From positions 124,001 to 188,000 of the forward strand of contig NZ_JAUORX010000005.1 in assembly GCF_030548175.1 (NCBI RefSeq): a stretch of 64,000 nucleotides of DNA, read 5' to 3'. Position numbers and translations under genes: made by a program. Shown here piece by piece: positions 1 to 8,660 of this stretch (the stretch's first letter is position 1; each line of letters opens with the position of its first letter). The notes below the pieces were generated by a model, which was not told the origin of the DNA, ran no database searches, and saw only the letters and a list, made by a program, of their open reading frames with translations. Source of the stretch: Cognatishimia sp. 1_MG-2023 (GTDB taxonomy: Bacteria; Pseudomonadota; Alphaproteobacteria; Rhodobacterales; Rhodobacteraceae).

Positions 1-1
1 A

Positions 2-139
2 TCCTTGGATCAACGCACCAAAGCCAAGATGCAAGGTTACGAAGGTGATCCATGCGGAGATTGCGGAAATTACACGCTTGTGCGTAACGGAACATGCATG
101 AAGTGCAATACTTGCGGTGGAACCTCAGGTTGTAGTTAA
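2..139 (+). CDS. nrdJ: vitamin B12-dependent ribonucleotide reductase, C-terminal end (partial)
   Basis: Only the last 45 codons are in the window; the gene starts upstream of it. The visible tail runs from SLDQRTKAKMQGYEGDPCGD to a terminal KCNTCGGTSGCS. It has paired cysteines (CGDC, CMKC, CGG) that match the zinc-ribbon-like, redox-active tail of class II adenosylcobalamin-dependent ribonucleotide reductases. In that family the tail is thought to re-reduce the active site after each turnover, when ribonucleotides are converted to deoxyribonucleotides. The frame stays open from the window edge to TAA at 137-139. A strong terminator lies 160 bp downstream. The family call is confident because this tail is very conserved in alphaproteobacteria. 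Confidence 0.88.
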   Translation, partial: SLDQRTKAKMQGYEGDPCGDCGNYTLVRNGTCMKCNTCGGTSGCS

Positions 140-301
140 CGAAATTTGGGAAGGGCCCGAAACGGTCCTTTCGGCACCCCCGGCGGGGGGTATATCCCGC
201 CACGACATTCCAGAGCGAGTGCGCTTGCTCTGAAACGACACTCAGACCGCAGGCAAAAAATTGACGAGCGGTAAACTAAAGTGAGTTTGAGTGGCGAAAC
301 T

Positions 302-325
302 GGGGGGCAATTGCCCCCCGTTTTT
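302..325 (+). terminator. Rho-independent terminator after nrdJ
   Basis: A perfect GGGGGGC/GCCCCCC stem with an AATT loop (302-319) is followed by G and five T on the plus strand. It fits the end of the nrdJ transcript. The stretch 140-301 between nrdJ and this hairpin holds no gene I can support. Confidence 0.85.
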
Positions 326-343
326 CGTTTAGGGAATTATACG

Positions 344-390
344 AAAAGGAATCGTACGTTTCAGACATCGAAACGCACGAATTTCACATT
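344..390 (-). repeat. dispersed 47-bp element, copy A
   Basis: Read on the minus strand, this stretch matches 29068-29114 (plus strand) at 37 of 47 positions. The match includes an uninterrupted 21-bp block, CTGAAACGTACGATTCC followed by TTTT. On the minus strand CTGAAA is followed 17 bp later by TATAAT (334-339 region), which resembles a sigma-70 promoter. Both copies are intergenic and no gene is evident within them. The function is unknown. Confidence 0.6.
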
Positions 391-419
391 AAGCGATGGT
401 GAAGATGCCGCGCGCCACG

Positions 420-890
420 TTAATCTTCGTCCAAAGTATCCCCCATCAAAAACCGCGGACCGGCACCTTTTTTGTGGATGCGATCCTTAGGATTATAAAG
501 CTTACACGCACTTAGCGACAGGCAGCCGCAGCCAATACAGCCATCCAACTTATCGCGTAACGCCTGCATTTGCGTGATCTTCGCGTCCAAATCCTTGCGA
601 AACCCCTTAGACAATCGCGCCCAATCCGCTTTAGTCGGTGTTCGATTTTCTGGAAGTTTTTCAAGGCTTTGCTGGATTTCCTTAATGGGGTATCCAAGCT
701 GTTGCGCAATCATAACAAACGACAACCGCCGAATATCAGCGCGTTCATATTGCCGCTGGCCGCCATCCGTTCGGAACGGCGAAACCAGCCCTTCCTCTTC
801 ATAGAATCGAATAGCCGACGGCGCGAGCCCGGTTCGTTCCGATATTTGACCAATACTTAAGCCGCGATGTCTTATCTGTCTGACAGGCAA
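420..890 (-). CDS. soxR: redox-sensitive MerR-family regulator SoxR
   Basis: A 156-residue MerR-type protein. An N-terminal winged helix (about residues 10-80, with the typical AIRFYEEEGLV) is followed by a dimerisation helix and the SoxR iron-sulfur signature CIGCGCLSLSAC, which places cysteines at 118, 121, 123 and 129. In this family a [2Fe-2S] cluster senses redox-active compounds or superoxide and switches the bound protein to an activator. The start is TTG at 890, preceded by AGGA at a spacing of about 8; no ATG is available in this frame. It is divergent from a VOC-family gene, and a SoxR-box-like palindrome lies between them, so that gene is the probable target. Outside enterics SoxR often controls small local regulons rather than soxS. 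Confidence 0.92.
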   Translation of the reverse strand: MPVRQIRHRGLSIGQISERTGLAPSAIRFYEEEGLVSPFRTDGGQRQYERADIRRLSFVMIAQQLGYPIKEIQQSLEKLPENRTPTKADWARLSKGFRKDLDAKITQMQALRDKLDGCIGCGCLSLSACKLYNPKDRIHKKGAGPRFLMGDTLDED

Positions 891-903
891 TGAAATTTTC
901 CTA

Positions 904-934
904 TTGAGTTAAAGTATACTTGAGAGATTAGAAA
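904..934 (+). promoter_or_regulatory. SoxR-box-like operator/promoter between soxR and VOC gene
   Basis: The palindrome at 910-923 (TAAAGTATACTTGA, one mismatched pair) contains the ACTTGAG half-site typical of SoxR boxes. It lies between a -35-like TTGAGT (904-909) and a -10-like TAGAAA (929-934). The spacer is 19 bp, the over-long spacing expected of MerR-family activated promoters. It would drive the VOC gene at 972. Confidence 0.65.
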
Positions 935-971
935 TAAGTCATCACGTTTTCAATAACAAAGGAGAGCAGTC

Positions 972-1346
972 ATGCGCCTCGAACATTTAAATGTCACCGT
1001 ATCTGACCCCAAAGGAACGGCATCTATCTTGCAAGATTTGTTTGATTGGAAAATCCGTTGGGAAGGGGTCGCAAAGGATAATGGATACACCGTTCACATC
1101 GGTGAAGATGATACATATCTTGCATTATATTCGCCTGATAAGGCGCTGAATAAATGTGATAATTCATACACCACCGTATCTGGATTGAACCACATTGGCG
1201 TGGTTGTCGATGATTTAAAAGCCATAGAAAATCGCGTGATTAATTCCGGGTTTAAGCCACACAATCATGCCGATTATGAACCCGGAGAACGCTTTTATTT
1301 TGATGGCCCAGACGGCATTGAATTCGAGGTCGTCAGCTACCGTTAA
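972..1346 (+). CDS. VOC (glyoxalase/bleomycin-resistance) family protein, probable SoxR target
   Basis: A 124-residue single-domain protein of the vicinal oxygen chelate superfamily. It has the two expected beta-alpha-beta-beta-beta modules: MRLEHLNVTVSD at the N-terminus, GLNHIGVVVDD in the middle, and a C-terminal DGPDGIEFEVVSY carrying the usual acidic metal ligand. Candidate ligands are H5, H76 and the terminal Glu. Relatives include glyoxalases, dioxygenases and antibiotic-binding proteins; the substrate here cannot be told. The start ATG follows GGAGAG at good spacing. Its position opposite soxR, with a SoxR-box-like site between, suggests a role in detoxifying redox-active or electrophilic compounds. 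Confidence 0.8.
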   Translation: MRLEHLNVTVSDPKGTASILQDLFDWKIRWEGVAKDNGYTVHIGEDDTYLALYSPDKALNKCDNSYTTVSGLNHIGVVVDDLKAIENRVINSGFKPHNHADYEPGERFYFDGPDGIEFEVVSYR

Positions 1347-1410
1347 CCTTTTGATCGCGGCCTTTCTGGTCTCTCGCCGCGATTTTGGCCAAGGATTTCC
1401 TTGACCCAAA

Positions 1411-1436
1411 GTGAGCGACTTTCTAAGGTCGCTCAC
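1411..1436. other. 9-bp stem-loop between VOC gene and cysS
   Basis: A perfect inverted repeat GTGAGCGAC/GTCGCTCAC encloses an 8-nt loop. No T-run follows on either strand, so it is only a weak candidate terminator for the VOC transcript. Confidence 0.4.
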
Positions 1437-1565
1437 ATGAACAACGCACAAAACATCATTATTTGCTGCATTACCTGCTGAAAATTTCAAGCGGGCTGTT
1501 CTTCTATTTCAAAAATGTCGTGAAGTTGATAAGTCCGCAGCAGTACTGCCGTGTAAGGACGAGCC

Positions 1566-2933
1566 ATGACGACGATCAAGCTACATAACTCAAAAAACCG
1601 TCAAAAACAGGTGTTTACGCCGATTGATGCGCAAAACGTGCGGATGTATGTTTGTGGCCCAACGGTTTATGATCGCGCCCATCTTGGAAATGCACGGCCT
1701 GTTGTTGTGTTTGATATCCTCAATCGTCTGTTGCGCCATGTCTACGGCGACGCGCATGTAACCTATGCGCGCAACTTCACGGATGTGGATGACAAAATCA
1801 ACGCGCGCGCAGCCGAAAGTGGTCGTGAAATCGCAGAAATCACAGCAGAAACAACAGCTTGGTTCCTTGACGACATGGCAGAACTTGGCGCGATAGAGCC
1901 CGACCACATGCCGCGCGCCACGCAATATATTCCGCAAATGGTCGAAATGATCGAGGGTTTGATCGCCAAAGGCCACGCCTATGCCGCCGAAGGGCATGTG
2001 CTGTTTTCGGTCGAAAGTTACAAAGAATATGGTGCATTATCAGGACGTTCCGTCGATGACATGATCGCCGGCGCCCGCGTAGAAGTGGCCCCCTACAAAC
2101 GCAATCCAATGGATTTTGTCCTGTGGAAACCGTCCACAGATGATCAACCTGGCTGGGAAAGCCCTTGGAGCCACGGCCGCCCGGGCTGGCACATCGAATG
2201 CTCTGCAATGGCTTATGATCTGTTGGGCGATAGCTTTGACATTCATGGTGGTGGCAACGACTTAATGTTCCCACACCATGAAAATGAAATAGCGCAAAGC
2301 TGCTGTGCACACCCTGAAGGTCAGTTCGCAAGTCTTTGGATTCACAATGAAATGTTGCAAGTCGAAGGTAAGAAGATGTCCAAATCTCTGGGCAATTTTT
2401 TTACCGTGCGCGACTTGCTAGACAAGGGTATTCCGGGTGAGGTGATCCGCTTTGTATTTCTGTCTACCCACTATGGCAAACCCATGGATTGGACGGAAAA
2501 GAAGGCCGAAGAGGCAAAAGCAACACTGCGCAAATGGTATGCCTTGGCAGACGATGCGGCAGATGCGGAAACGCCTGAAACTCTTATCGAAGCGCTGGCA
2601 GATGATCTGAACACCTCTAAAGCTTTGACCATTTTGCACGGGTTTGCATCTGCAAATGATACATCTGCTTTAAAGGCTGGGCTGCAGTTTCTTGGGCTGC
2701 TTAACGAAGCAATCCCAGCTTGGGCCGCAGCGCCAAGTGTTGATTTGTCAGTGTTTGCTGATCGGTTGGCTACTGTTCGGGAAAAAGCGATGGAAACCAA
2801 AGACTTCTCTGCCGTTGATGAACTGAAAAACGCCCTGATTGATGCGGGTGTTGAGGTCCGAATGAGTAAAGCAGGTGTTGAACTCGTTCCGGCAAGCAAC
2901 TTTGATGAAGCAAAGCTGGAGGCGCTCAAATGA
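1566..2933 (+). CDS. cysS: cysteinyl-tRNA synthetase
   Basis: A 455-residue class I aminoacyl-tRNA synthetase that charges tRNA-Cys with cysteine. The ATP-binding HIGH-type motif appears as HLGN at residues 39-42, just after the zinc-binding cysteine in VCGPTVYD (C30). Further conserved parts are HIECSAMA and [14 protein letters not shown] (zinc and substrate site), then KMSKS near residue 272. Length and order are normal for the family. The start ATG follows AAGGACG. The stop overlaps the ATG of cimA by 4 bp (ATGA), so the two genes are probably translationally coupled. Confidence 0.97.
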   Translation: MTTIKLHNSKNRQKQVFTPIDAQNVRMYVCGPTVYDRAHLGNARPVVVFDILNRLLRHVYGDAHVTYARNFTDVDDKINARAAESGREIAEITAETTAWFLDDMAELGAIEPDHMPRATQYIPQMVEMIEGLIAKGHAYAAEGHVLFSVESYKEYGALSGRSVDDMIAGARVEVAPYKRNPMDFVLWKPSTDDQPGWESPWSHGRPGWHIECSAMAYDLLGDSFDIHGGGNDLMFPHHENEIAQSCCAHPEGQFASLWIHNEMLQVEGKKMSKSLGNFFTVRDLLDKGIPGEVIRFVFLSTHYGKPMDWTEKKAEEAKATLRKWYALADDAADAETPETLIEALADDLNTSKALTILHGFASANDTSALKAGLQFLGLLNEAIPAWAAAPSVDLSVFADRLATVREKAMETKDFSAVDELKNALIDAGVEVRMSKAGVELVPASNFDEAKLEALK

Positions 2934-4564
2934 CCTTGGATCGCCAAAAAGAACGTCTTTATCTTTACGACACAACCCTGCGGGACGGGCAACAAACCCA
3001 AGGCGTGCAATTTGCGACGTCTGAAAAGCAACAGATCGCCGAAGCCTTGGATCAACTGGGCATCGACTATATCGAAGGTGGCTGGCCAGGTGCGAACCCA
3101 ACGGATAGCGAGTTTTTCGAAAGCCGCCCCCGATTACGCGCGACTTTCACAGCTTTCGGCATGACAAAGCGCGCTGGCATGTCAGCAGAGAACGATGATG
3201 TTCTTTCTGCGGTTCTGAATGCCAATACGCCAGCGGTTTGCTTGGTGGGGAAATCCCATGAATTCCATGTGAAAACAGCGCTTGGGATCACGTTAGCTGA
3301 AAACACCGAAAATATTGCTAAATCCGTCGCGCATTTGGTCGCACAGGGGCGCGAAGCTTTGTTTGACGCAGAACACTTCTTTGACGGATTTAAGTCGAAC
3401 CCCGAATACGCCGTAGAGGCTGTGAAAGCCGCCTACAGCGCTGGTGCGCGTTGGATTGTATTGTGTGACACCAACGGTGGCGCGCTCCCCAGCGAGGTGT
3501 ATGAAGCGACAAAGGCCGTGATAACTGCCGGAATCCCAGGTGATCATCTTGGCATACACACACACAACGACACGGAGCATGCTGTTGCCAATTCATTGGC
3601 TGCTGTCGATGCAGGTGCGCGGCAAATTCAAGGGACTCTCAATGGGTTAGGGGAGCGGTGCGGAAATGCGAACCTGACAACTCTGATCCCGATGCTGCTG
3701 CTTAAGGAACCCTATGCCAGCCAGTACGACACTGGAGTTAGCCTAGAGGCACTGGGCGGCATGACACGTATCAGCCGGATGCTAGATGATATTCTTAATC
3801 GGGTGCCGACCAAACAAGCGGCCTTTGTCGGGGCGAGCGCTTTTGCACATAAAGCAGGCCTGCACGCCAGCGCGATCTTAAAGGATCCGTCGACATACGA
3901 ACATGTCGATCCGTTGATCGTTGGCAATGAACGTATCATTCCAATGTCGAACCAAGCGGGGCAATCTAATTTGCGCCGTCGTTTGAGCGAAGCTGGAATT
4001 GATGTCGAAAAGGGCGATCCAGCTCTGGCGTTGATCTTGGATGAGATCAAGGAAAAGGAAGCTCTTGGTTATTCCTTTGACACGGCGCAGGCCAGTTTCG
4101 AACTTTTGGCGCGCCGCGCTTTGGGTCAGCTTCCCACGTATTTCGAAGTGAAGCGATACAAGGTGACTGTCGAGCGCCGTAAAAACAAGCGGGATCAGAT
4201 GGTTAGCTTGTCAGAAGCTGTTGTTGTGGTGAAAGTCGGGGGCGAAAAGAAGCTGTCTGTCAGTGAATCGATGGATGAACGCGGGTCTGATCGTGGTCCG
4301 GTGAATGCATTGTCCAAAGCCTTGGCCAAGGATTTGGGTCCATATCAACAGGCGATTGATGACGTTCACTTGGTCGACTTTAAGGTCCGTATTACTCAAG
4401 GCGGCACAGAGGCCGTGACCCGTGTCATCATTGATAGTGAGGACAGCAAAGGCCGTCGTTGGTCTACTGTTGGTGTATCGCCCAACATAGTCGATGCATC
4501 GTTTGAAGCGCTTCAGGATGCCATTGTTTGGAAGCTGGTGCGCGATAGCGTCACGCCTGTTTAA
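2930..4564 (+). CDS. cimA: citramalate synthase
   Basis: A 544-residue protein of the LeuA/HMG-CoA lyase-like family. The N-terminal TIM barrel opens with [14 protein letters not shown] (residues 13-26), which carries the catalytic Arg-Asp. HTHND near residue 208 supplies metal ligands. The C-terminal part, from about residue 390, is the regulatory LeuA-dimer domain. The overall layout is that of CimA (TIGR00977 type), which condenses pyruvate with acetyl-CoA to (R)-citramalate for threonine-independent isoleucine synthesis, rather than 2-isopropylmalate synthase. It overlaps cysS by 4 bp and is followed after 14 bp by the next gene in the same direction. Confidence 0.92.
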   Translation: MTLDRQKERLYLYDTTLRDGQQTQGVQFATSEKQQIAEALDQLGIDYIEGGWPGANPTDSEFFESRPRLRATFTAFGMTKRAGMSAENDDVLSAVLNANTPAVCLVGKSHEFHVKTALGITLAENTENIAKSVAHLVAQGREALFDAEHFFDGFKSNPEYAVEAVKAAYSAGARWIVLCDTNGGALPSEVYEATKAVITAGIPGDHLGIHTHNDTEHAVANSLAAVDAGARQIQGTLNGLGERCGNANLTTLIPMLLLKEPYASQYDTGVSLEALGGMTRISRMLDDILNRVPTKQAAFVGASAFAHKAGLHASAILKDPSTYEHVDPLIVGNERIIPMSNQAGQSNLRRRLSEAGIDVEKGDPALALILDEIKEKEALGYSFDTAQASFELLARRALGQLPTYFEVKRYKVTVERRKNKRDQMVSLSEAVVVVKVGGEKKLSVSESMDERGSDRGPVNALSKALAKDLGPYQQAIDDVHLVDFKVRITQGGTEAVTRVIIDSEDSKGRRWSTVGVSPNIVDASFEALQDAIVWKLVRDSVTPV

Positions 4565-4578
4565 TTGGATTTTATTCG

Positions 4579-5349
4579 ATGAATCAAGATATTGCATCCT
4601 GCGCCTCACTTGTGCAGCGCGGCGATCCTGATCGGTTTCAGGCCATCATGTCGACGACTGTCGCGCTGCGTGAAAAGCTGTTTCCGCTTTACGCATTTAA
4701 CGTCGAAGTCGCGCGTGCACCGTGGGTCACGCAAGAAACGATGATCGCTGAAATGCGTTTGCAGTGGTGGCGAGATGCGCTTGAAGAAATCGAAAAGGGC
4801 GGTGCAGTGCGCCGACACGAGGTTGTCACACCACTTGCGTCCATCTTATCGGGGCGAGATGTTAGTTTGCTGGATCGCCTGATAGAGGCACGCCGCTGGG
4901 ATATTTATAAAGACCCATTTGAAAACGAAGCGCATTATAAACGCTACTTGGATGATACCGCGGGCAATCTATTGGTCACGGCCGTTGCTTTGGTTGGGGA
5001 AGCGGATGAGGCAGCCGTTCGTCAGATTGCCTATGCCGATGGCCTTGCGCGGTGGTTTCAGGCCATTCCAAAGCTTGAAGAACAGCAGCGTGTTCCATTG
5101 GTTGATGGGCGGCCAGAGGCGCTTGTTGCCTTGGCTAACGACGCTTTAACCGGTCTAACATCTGCTCGCCGGATGCTGGGCCGTTTGAACCCGGATGTGG
5201 CATCGGTTTTACGCAGCACTTGGTTGGCGGCACCTATATTGAAACAAGTTTTGGCTTCACCAAGCTTGGTGGCTGATGGTGCGTTAGGAACGAGTGAATT
5301 TCGAAAGAAATTCAATCTGCTAGCGAAATCTTTTAAAGGGTCTTGGTAG
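4579..5349 (+). CDS. squalene/phytoene synthase-family protein, NDUFAF6-like
   Basis: A 256-residue all-helical protein of the trans-isoprenyl-diphosphate synthase fold. The sequence MRLQWWRDALEEIE (near residue 55) and the first helices resemble NDUFAF6, the mitochondrial complex I assembly factor, more than true phytoene synthases. I do not see an intact pair of DxxxD motifs; only RYLDDTAGN is present. A role in membrane complex assembly is therefore more likely than carotenoid synthesis, but this is inference. It lies 14 bp after cimA. Its 3' end overlaps the convergent WYL regulator gene by 17 bp (5333-5349). Confidence 0.72.
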   Translation: MNQDIASCASLVQRGDPDRFQAIMSTTVALREKLFPLYAFNVEVARAPWVTQETMIAEMRLQWWRDALEEIEKGGAVRRHEVVTPLASILSGRDVSLLDRLIEARRWDIYKDPFENEAHYKRYLDDTAGNLLVTAVALVGEADEAAVRQIAYADGLARWFQAIPKLEEQQRVPLVDGRPEALVALANDALTGLTSARRMLGRLNPDVASVLRSTWLAAPILKQVLASPSLVADGALGTSEFRKKFNLLAKSFKGSW

Positions 5350-6010
5350 CTGAATTTAGCGCCATGTAATCCGCAAGCCTCATCCCGGGTTCATCCACAA
5401 ATAACCCGGGTAAAACGGATATATCGGTGATCAAATCGACGCGAATGGTAGCAAATCTGTTCTGTGTTTCGCTATAGGCAATCAATGTCCACATGCGCCC
5501 CCAGTAGTCAATTTTTAGCGGCCTCAAATCCTGAGCGGGCTGGCCTGCCAGGCTGATCCGTAGGCGCTGACGCGCACGCACAGCGGCACGCAATGTGTTT
5601 AGGTGTGCCAGTCCTATGGCGCCGTCTTCGAACGGATATACCGCAAAGCCGAAGCTTTCAGATGGTCCATCGCTGGTTTCTGGCAGAGCATCTTCGAGCT
5701 TTGCGGATAGAGAGGTGGCCGCAGCGCCGAGTTCTGCATCCATTGATGTAGAAATGGCGACGAGGCCAAGATGCAGCGCCTCTAATTCTTCATGCGTGAG
5801 GTTCAAAGGGGGCAGGGTGATGACTGCTTTGGCCATGTAACCCAGACCACGTTCACCTTCTATCGGGACACCACTGGCGATCATGGTTTCCATGTCTCTG
5901 TAGATCGTTCTGACAGAGACCTTTGTTTTCAAAGCCAAATCTTCGGCTCTATGGACTGTGCCGTCCTTTAGAATTTCCATCAAGACCGCTAAGCGCTTAC
6001 TGCGTTTCAT
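5333..6010 (-). CDS. helix-turn-helix/WYL-domain transcriptional regulator (YafY type)
   Basis: A 225-residue regulator. An HTH_11 winged helix covers residues 1-60 (SKRLAVLMEIL ... VSVRTIYRDMETM), followed by a WYL-type ligand-binding domain with DYWGRMWTLIAYSE near residue 170. WYL regulators sense nucleic acid or small-molecule signals and often regulate a neighbouring gene or themselves. The promoter side carries two copies of an 18-bp repeat with TGACAG...TGTC arms, a likely operator. It is convergent with the phytoene-synthase-like gene and divergent from tatA. What it controls beyond itself is not visible. Confidence 0.85.
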   Translation of the reverse strand: MKRSKRLAVLMEILKDGTVHRAEDLALKTKVSVRTIYRDMETMIASGVPIEGERGLGYMAKAVITLPPLNLTHEELEALHLGLVAISTSMDAELGAAATSLSAKLEDALPETSDGPSESFGFAVYPFEDGAIGLAHLNTLRAAVRARQRLRISLAGQPAQDLRPLKIDYWGRMWTLIAYSETQNRFATIRVDLITDISVLPGLFVDEPGMRLADYMALNSATKTL

Positions 6011-6042
6011 GATCGATTCCTTAGAGAATGGTGGTTTGCACC

Positions 6043-6076
6043 TGACAGAAAACTGTCTCCTGACAGAATAATGTCA
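6043..6076. promoter_or_regulatory. tandem operator candidate for the WYL regulator
   Basis: Two direct repeats spaced exactly 18 bp apart begin at 6043 and 6061. Each starts TGACAGAA and closes with an inverted arm (CTGTC, ATGTCA). They lie 33 bp upstream of the WYL gene start and upstream of tatA. TGACA/TGTCA arms recur near HTH_11-WYL regulators, so binding by this protein is the simplest reading. Confidence 0.55.
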
Positions 6077-6209
6077 AAAACCTATCGGATTTCCAGTTAA
6101 TTCGTGAAATTAACCCCGGTTTGTTCCTTTTAGTGCCAGCAACAACGGCTTACTTATAATCGTGACAGACAAGGACGGCCTTTTGGTGCGTCGAATTGGG
6201 GAGAAAACC

Positions 6210-6434
6210 ATGTTGAACAATATCGGCCTACCAGGCCTTCTTTTGATTGCAGTTGTCGTTTTGGTACTTTTTGGCCGCGGCAAAATCAGCTCTTTGATGG
6301 GCGAAGTAGGTAAGGGCATTACCTCGTTCAAAAAAGGCGTGAACGAAGGCACAAAAGAACTCGAAGAAGAAGCGGCTGAAGTTGCTGACGCAGCCAAAGA
6401 CGTGACCCCAGCTGACGACAAAGACAAGGTCTAA
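6210..6434 (+). CDS. tatA: Sec-independent protein translocase TatA
   Basis: A 74-residue subunit of the twin-arginine translocase. It has one N-terminal membrane helix ([19 protein letters not shown]) with the conserved FGRGK hinge, an amphipathic helix, and an acidic Glu/Ala-rich tail. TatA oligomers form the transient pore that passes folded proteins across the inner membrane. I chose the ATG at 6210 because it follows GGGGAG and starts just before the membrane helix; an in-frame GTG upstream would add an unlikely polar extension. It is the first gene of tatABC and ends 3 bp before tatB. Confidence 0.95.
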   Translation: MLNNIGLPGLLLIAVVVLVLFGRGKISSLMGEVGKGITSFKKGVNEGTKELEEEAAEVADAAKDVTPADDKDKV

Positions 6435-6437
6435 GCC

Positions 6438-6875
6438 ATGTTTGATCTGGGCTGGACCGAACTATTAGTGATCGGCATTGTCGCCCTGATTGTTGTCGGG
6501 CCAAAAGACCTGCCGGTGCTATTCCAGCAAGTCGGGCGCTTTGTTGGCAAAGCAAAGGGCATGGCGCGCGAGTTTTCGTCGGCCATGAACCAAGCTGCTG
6601 ACGAAGCGGGTGTCAAAGACGCAGCACAGGGTTTCAAGAGCGCGACCGATGGGTTGAACTCTATTGGTAACCCATTGAAAGCCGCGACAGATTCAGTGAA
6701 GGATGCTGCAAAGTCGGCAACCAAGCTTGATCTTGATGGTGACAAAGATGTTAAACCACTGGCGGCTGACCGTGCTGAAGCTGCGAAAAAGATCCAAGCT
6801 GCGACTGCGCAGAAAGCTCAGGATCGTTTGGATGCCGAAGCTGCAAAAATAGATGAACCGAAAGATCCTGCATGA
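6438..6875 (+). CDS. tatB: Sec-independent protein translocase TatB
   Basis: A 145-residue protein starting [21 protein letters not shown], the TatB-specific N-terminus with Glu8 in the membrane helix. The conserved VGPKDLP hinge, an amphipathic helix, and a long Ala/Lys/Asp-rich cytoplasmic tail follow. TatB forms the twin-arginine signal receptor together with TatC. The tail varies between species, and here it has helical Ala-Lys repeats. The stop overlaps the tatC start by 4 bp (ATGA). Confidence 0.95.
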   Translation: MFDLGWTELLVIGIVALIVVGPKDLPVLFQQVGRFVGKAKGMAREFSSAMNQAADEAGVKDAAQGFKSATDGLNSIGNPLKAATDSVKDAAKSATKLDLDGDKDVKPLAADRAEAAKKIQAATAQKAQDRLDAEAAKIDEPKDPA

Positions 6876-7786
6876 GCCATACTGAAGAGATTGAAGATAG
6901 CTCGGCGCCATTGATCGAGCATTTGGCTGAGCTTCGGACACGACTAATCCGTGCCGTGATGGCTTTTTTGGTTGGGATGATCGTGTGTTTCACTTTTGGT
7001 GGGCAGATATTGGATTTTCTGCTGATCCCGATTGAAAACACCATGCGGGAATTGGGTAATCCAAATCCTGTTATGCAGTACACTGCGCCGCAAGAGTATT
7101 TCTTTACCCTGATCCGTATTTCGATGGTGGGCGGTCTTGCCTTGTCGTTCCCGGTCATTGGCTATCAGCTTTGGCGCTTTGTTGCTCCGGGGCTTTATAA
7201 GAACGAAAAGAATGCATTTCTGCCGTTCTTGATTGCATCACCCGCGCTGTTTCTATTGGGTGCGTCGTTTGCGCATCTGGTTGTTGTGCCGCTGGCAATG
7301 GCGTTTTTCTTGGGGTTTGCAGACTTGCCATCCTACCTGGCCGCCTTGGTTGGGAACGGGGACGTTCCTGCGGCTGGGACAGCTGTGAAAGACAGTGGTA
7401 TTGATATTGTTTTCAACGGTAAGGTGAACGAAACCCTTGATATTACGTTGAAAATGATCGTTGCCTTTGGCCTGTGTTTTCAGTTGCCTGTGTTGCTAAC
7501 CCTTATGGGAAAGGCTGGTTTGGTGAATGCCGAAGGTCTGGGCAATGTTCGTAAGTACGCGGTTGTTGGCATTCTGTTGCTGGCCGCACTTGTGACACCG
7601 CCGGATGTCATCACTCAGTTGATCTTGTTTGTTGTGGTTTACGGCCTTTACGAGATTTCAATCTTTCTAGTCAGCCGCGTCGACAAAAAGCGCGAAGCTA
7701 AGCTGCGCGAAGAAGGTTTTTATGATGACGAGGAAGCCGAAGACCTCGCTGATATTGAAGAAGACCCGGAAAATAATGGCAAATAA
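6872..7786 (+). CDS. tatC: Sec-independent protein translocase TatC
   Basis: A 304-residue polytopic membrane protein. It has the conserved N-terminal [14 protein letters not shown], which is part of the signal-peptide binding site, and six predicted membrane segments. The [26 protein letters not shown] region and a late VTPPDVITQ are typical. TatC recognises the twin-arginine motif of folded exported proteins. The C-terminus is extended by an acidic tail of about 35 residues with many Glu and Asp, longer than in E. coli TatC. The next gene starts inside the last 11 bp. Confidence 0.96.
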   Translation: MSHTEEIEDSSAPLIEHLAELRTRLIRAVMAFLVGMIVCFTFGGQILDFLLIPIENTMRELGNPNPVMQYTAPQEYFFTLIRISMVGGLALSFPVIGYQLWRFVAPGLYKNEKNAFLPFLIASPALFLLGASFAHLVVVPLAMAFFLGFADLPSYLAALVGNGDVPAAGTAVKDSGIDIVFNGKVNETLDITLKMIVAFGLCFQLPVLLTLMGKAGLVNAEGLGNVRKYAVVGILLLAALVTPPDVITQLILFVVVYGLYEISIFLVSRVDKKREAKLREEGFYDDEEAEDLADIEEDPENNGK

Positions 7787-8624
7787 AGTACTAAAGCGTA
7801 TTGCCGAGGCGCTGGAGCGGATGTCTCCAGCGCCTTTGGCGTCTCCGGATTTTGAAAGTGCAGACGCATTCGTTTGGCATGTTGATCCAGATCGTTTGGA
7901 GCCCGTGCGGGAAGTGAACCGCGTGGGGCTTGAGTTGTTGATTGGTGTTAATCGTTCACGCGATACGCTGATGGAAAACACTGTGCAATTTGCCAAAGGC
8001 CTACCTGCGAACAACGCCTTGCTTTGGGGCGCGCGTGGGATGGGGAAATCATCCTTGGTGAAGTCTGTGCACGCAGCTGTTCTACAACAGGGGCTAGGCC
8101 TGAAGATCGTTGAGTTGCAACGTGAAGACCTGCCTAGCGTATCACGCTTACTGAACCTTCTCAGAGGGCGTGAGGAGCGGTTTCTGCTGTTCTGCGATGA
8201 CCTTTCATTTTCGCATGATGATCAGCACTACAAGAGCTTAAAGGCTGTATTAGATGGCGGCATCGAAGGCCGTCCGGATAATGTAGTGTTTTATGCAACG
8301 TCAAACCGGCGGCATCTGATGCCGCGGGATATGATTGAAAATGAACGTTCCTCTGCGATCAATCCGTCAGAAGCGGTCGAAGAGAAAGTATCGTTGTCTG
8401 ATCGGTTTGGTCTGTGGCTTGGGTTCCACCCATGTAGCCAAGATGAATACCTGGAGATGATCAGAGGGTATTGCGCGGCCTATGGGGTGACGATTGACGC
8501 AGATACGATGCGTGCAGAATCCATCGAATGGCAGGCAACGCGTGGAGCGCGATCAGGTCGGGTTGCTTGGCAATACTTCGTTGATTTAGCAGGGCGCCAA
8601 GGCGTTAGCCTGAAACAGACATAA
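7776..8624 (+). CDS. AAA+ ATPase, DUF815 family
   Basis: A 282-residue P-loop ATPase of the DUF815 family. Walker A is GARGMGKSSL (near residue 91) and Walker B is FLLFCDDLSF. Downstream are VVFYATSNRRHLMPRD (sensor region) and SDRFGLWLGF. The family is a widespread AAA+ group without an assigned function. I placed the start at ATG 7776 (MANKVLKR) rather than an upstream in-frame Met because the protein then begins where the family does. It overlaps tatC by 11 bp, so it belongs to the tat operon here, but a role in Tat export is only guilt by association. A bidirectional terminator follows. Confidence 0.85.
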   Translation: MANKVLKRIAEALERMSPAPLASPDFESADAFVWHVDPDRLEPVREVNRVGLELLIGVNRSRDTLMENTVQFAKGLPANNALLWGARGMGKSSLVKSVHAAVLQQGLGLKIVELQREDLPSVSRLLNLLRGREERFLLFCDDLSFSHDDQHYKSLKAVLDGGIEGRPDNVVFYATSNRRHLMPRDMIENERSSAINPSEAVEEKVSLSDRFGLWLGFHPCSQDEYLEMIRGYCAAYGVTIDADTMRAESIEWQATRGARSGRVAWQYFVDLAGRQGVSLKQT

Positions 8625-8625
8625 G

Positions 8626-8656
8626 AAAAACGCGGCTCAGTGAGCCGCGTTTTTTT
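8626..8656. terminator. bidirectional Rho-independent terminator
   Basis: An 8-bp stem (CGCGGCTC/GAGCCGCG) with a 3-nt loop has five A before it and seven T after it. It can stop both the tat-DUF815 transcript (plus) and the surE-pcm-nlpD transcript (minus), whose last genes converge here. Confidence 0.9.
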
Positions 8657-8660
8657 GTGA

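Noticed and set aside
281-490. Small plus-strand frame containing KRNRTFQ, shared with a minus-strand frame at 28932-29141
   Set aside because: The likeness reflects the 47-bp DNA element. Most base changes alter the protein and neither frame has a ribosome site.
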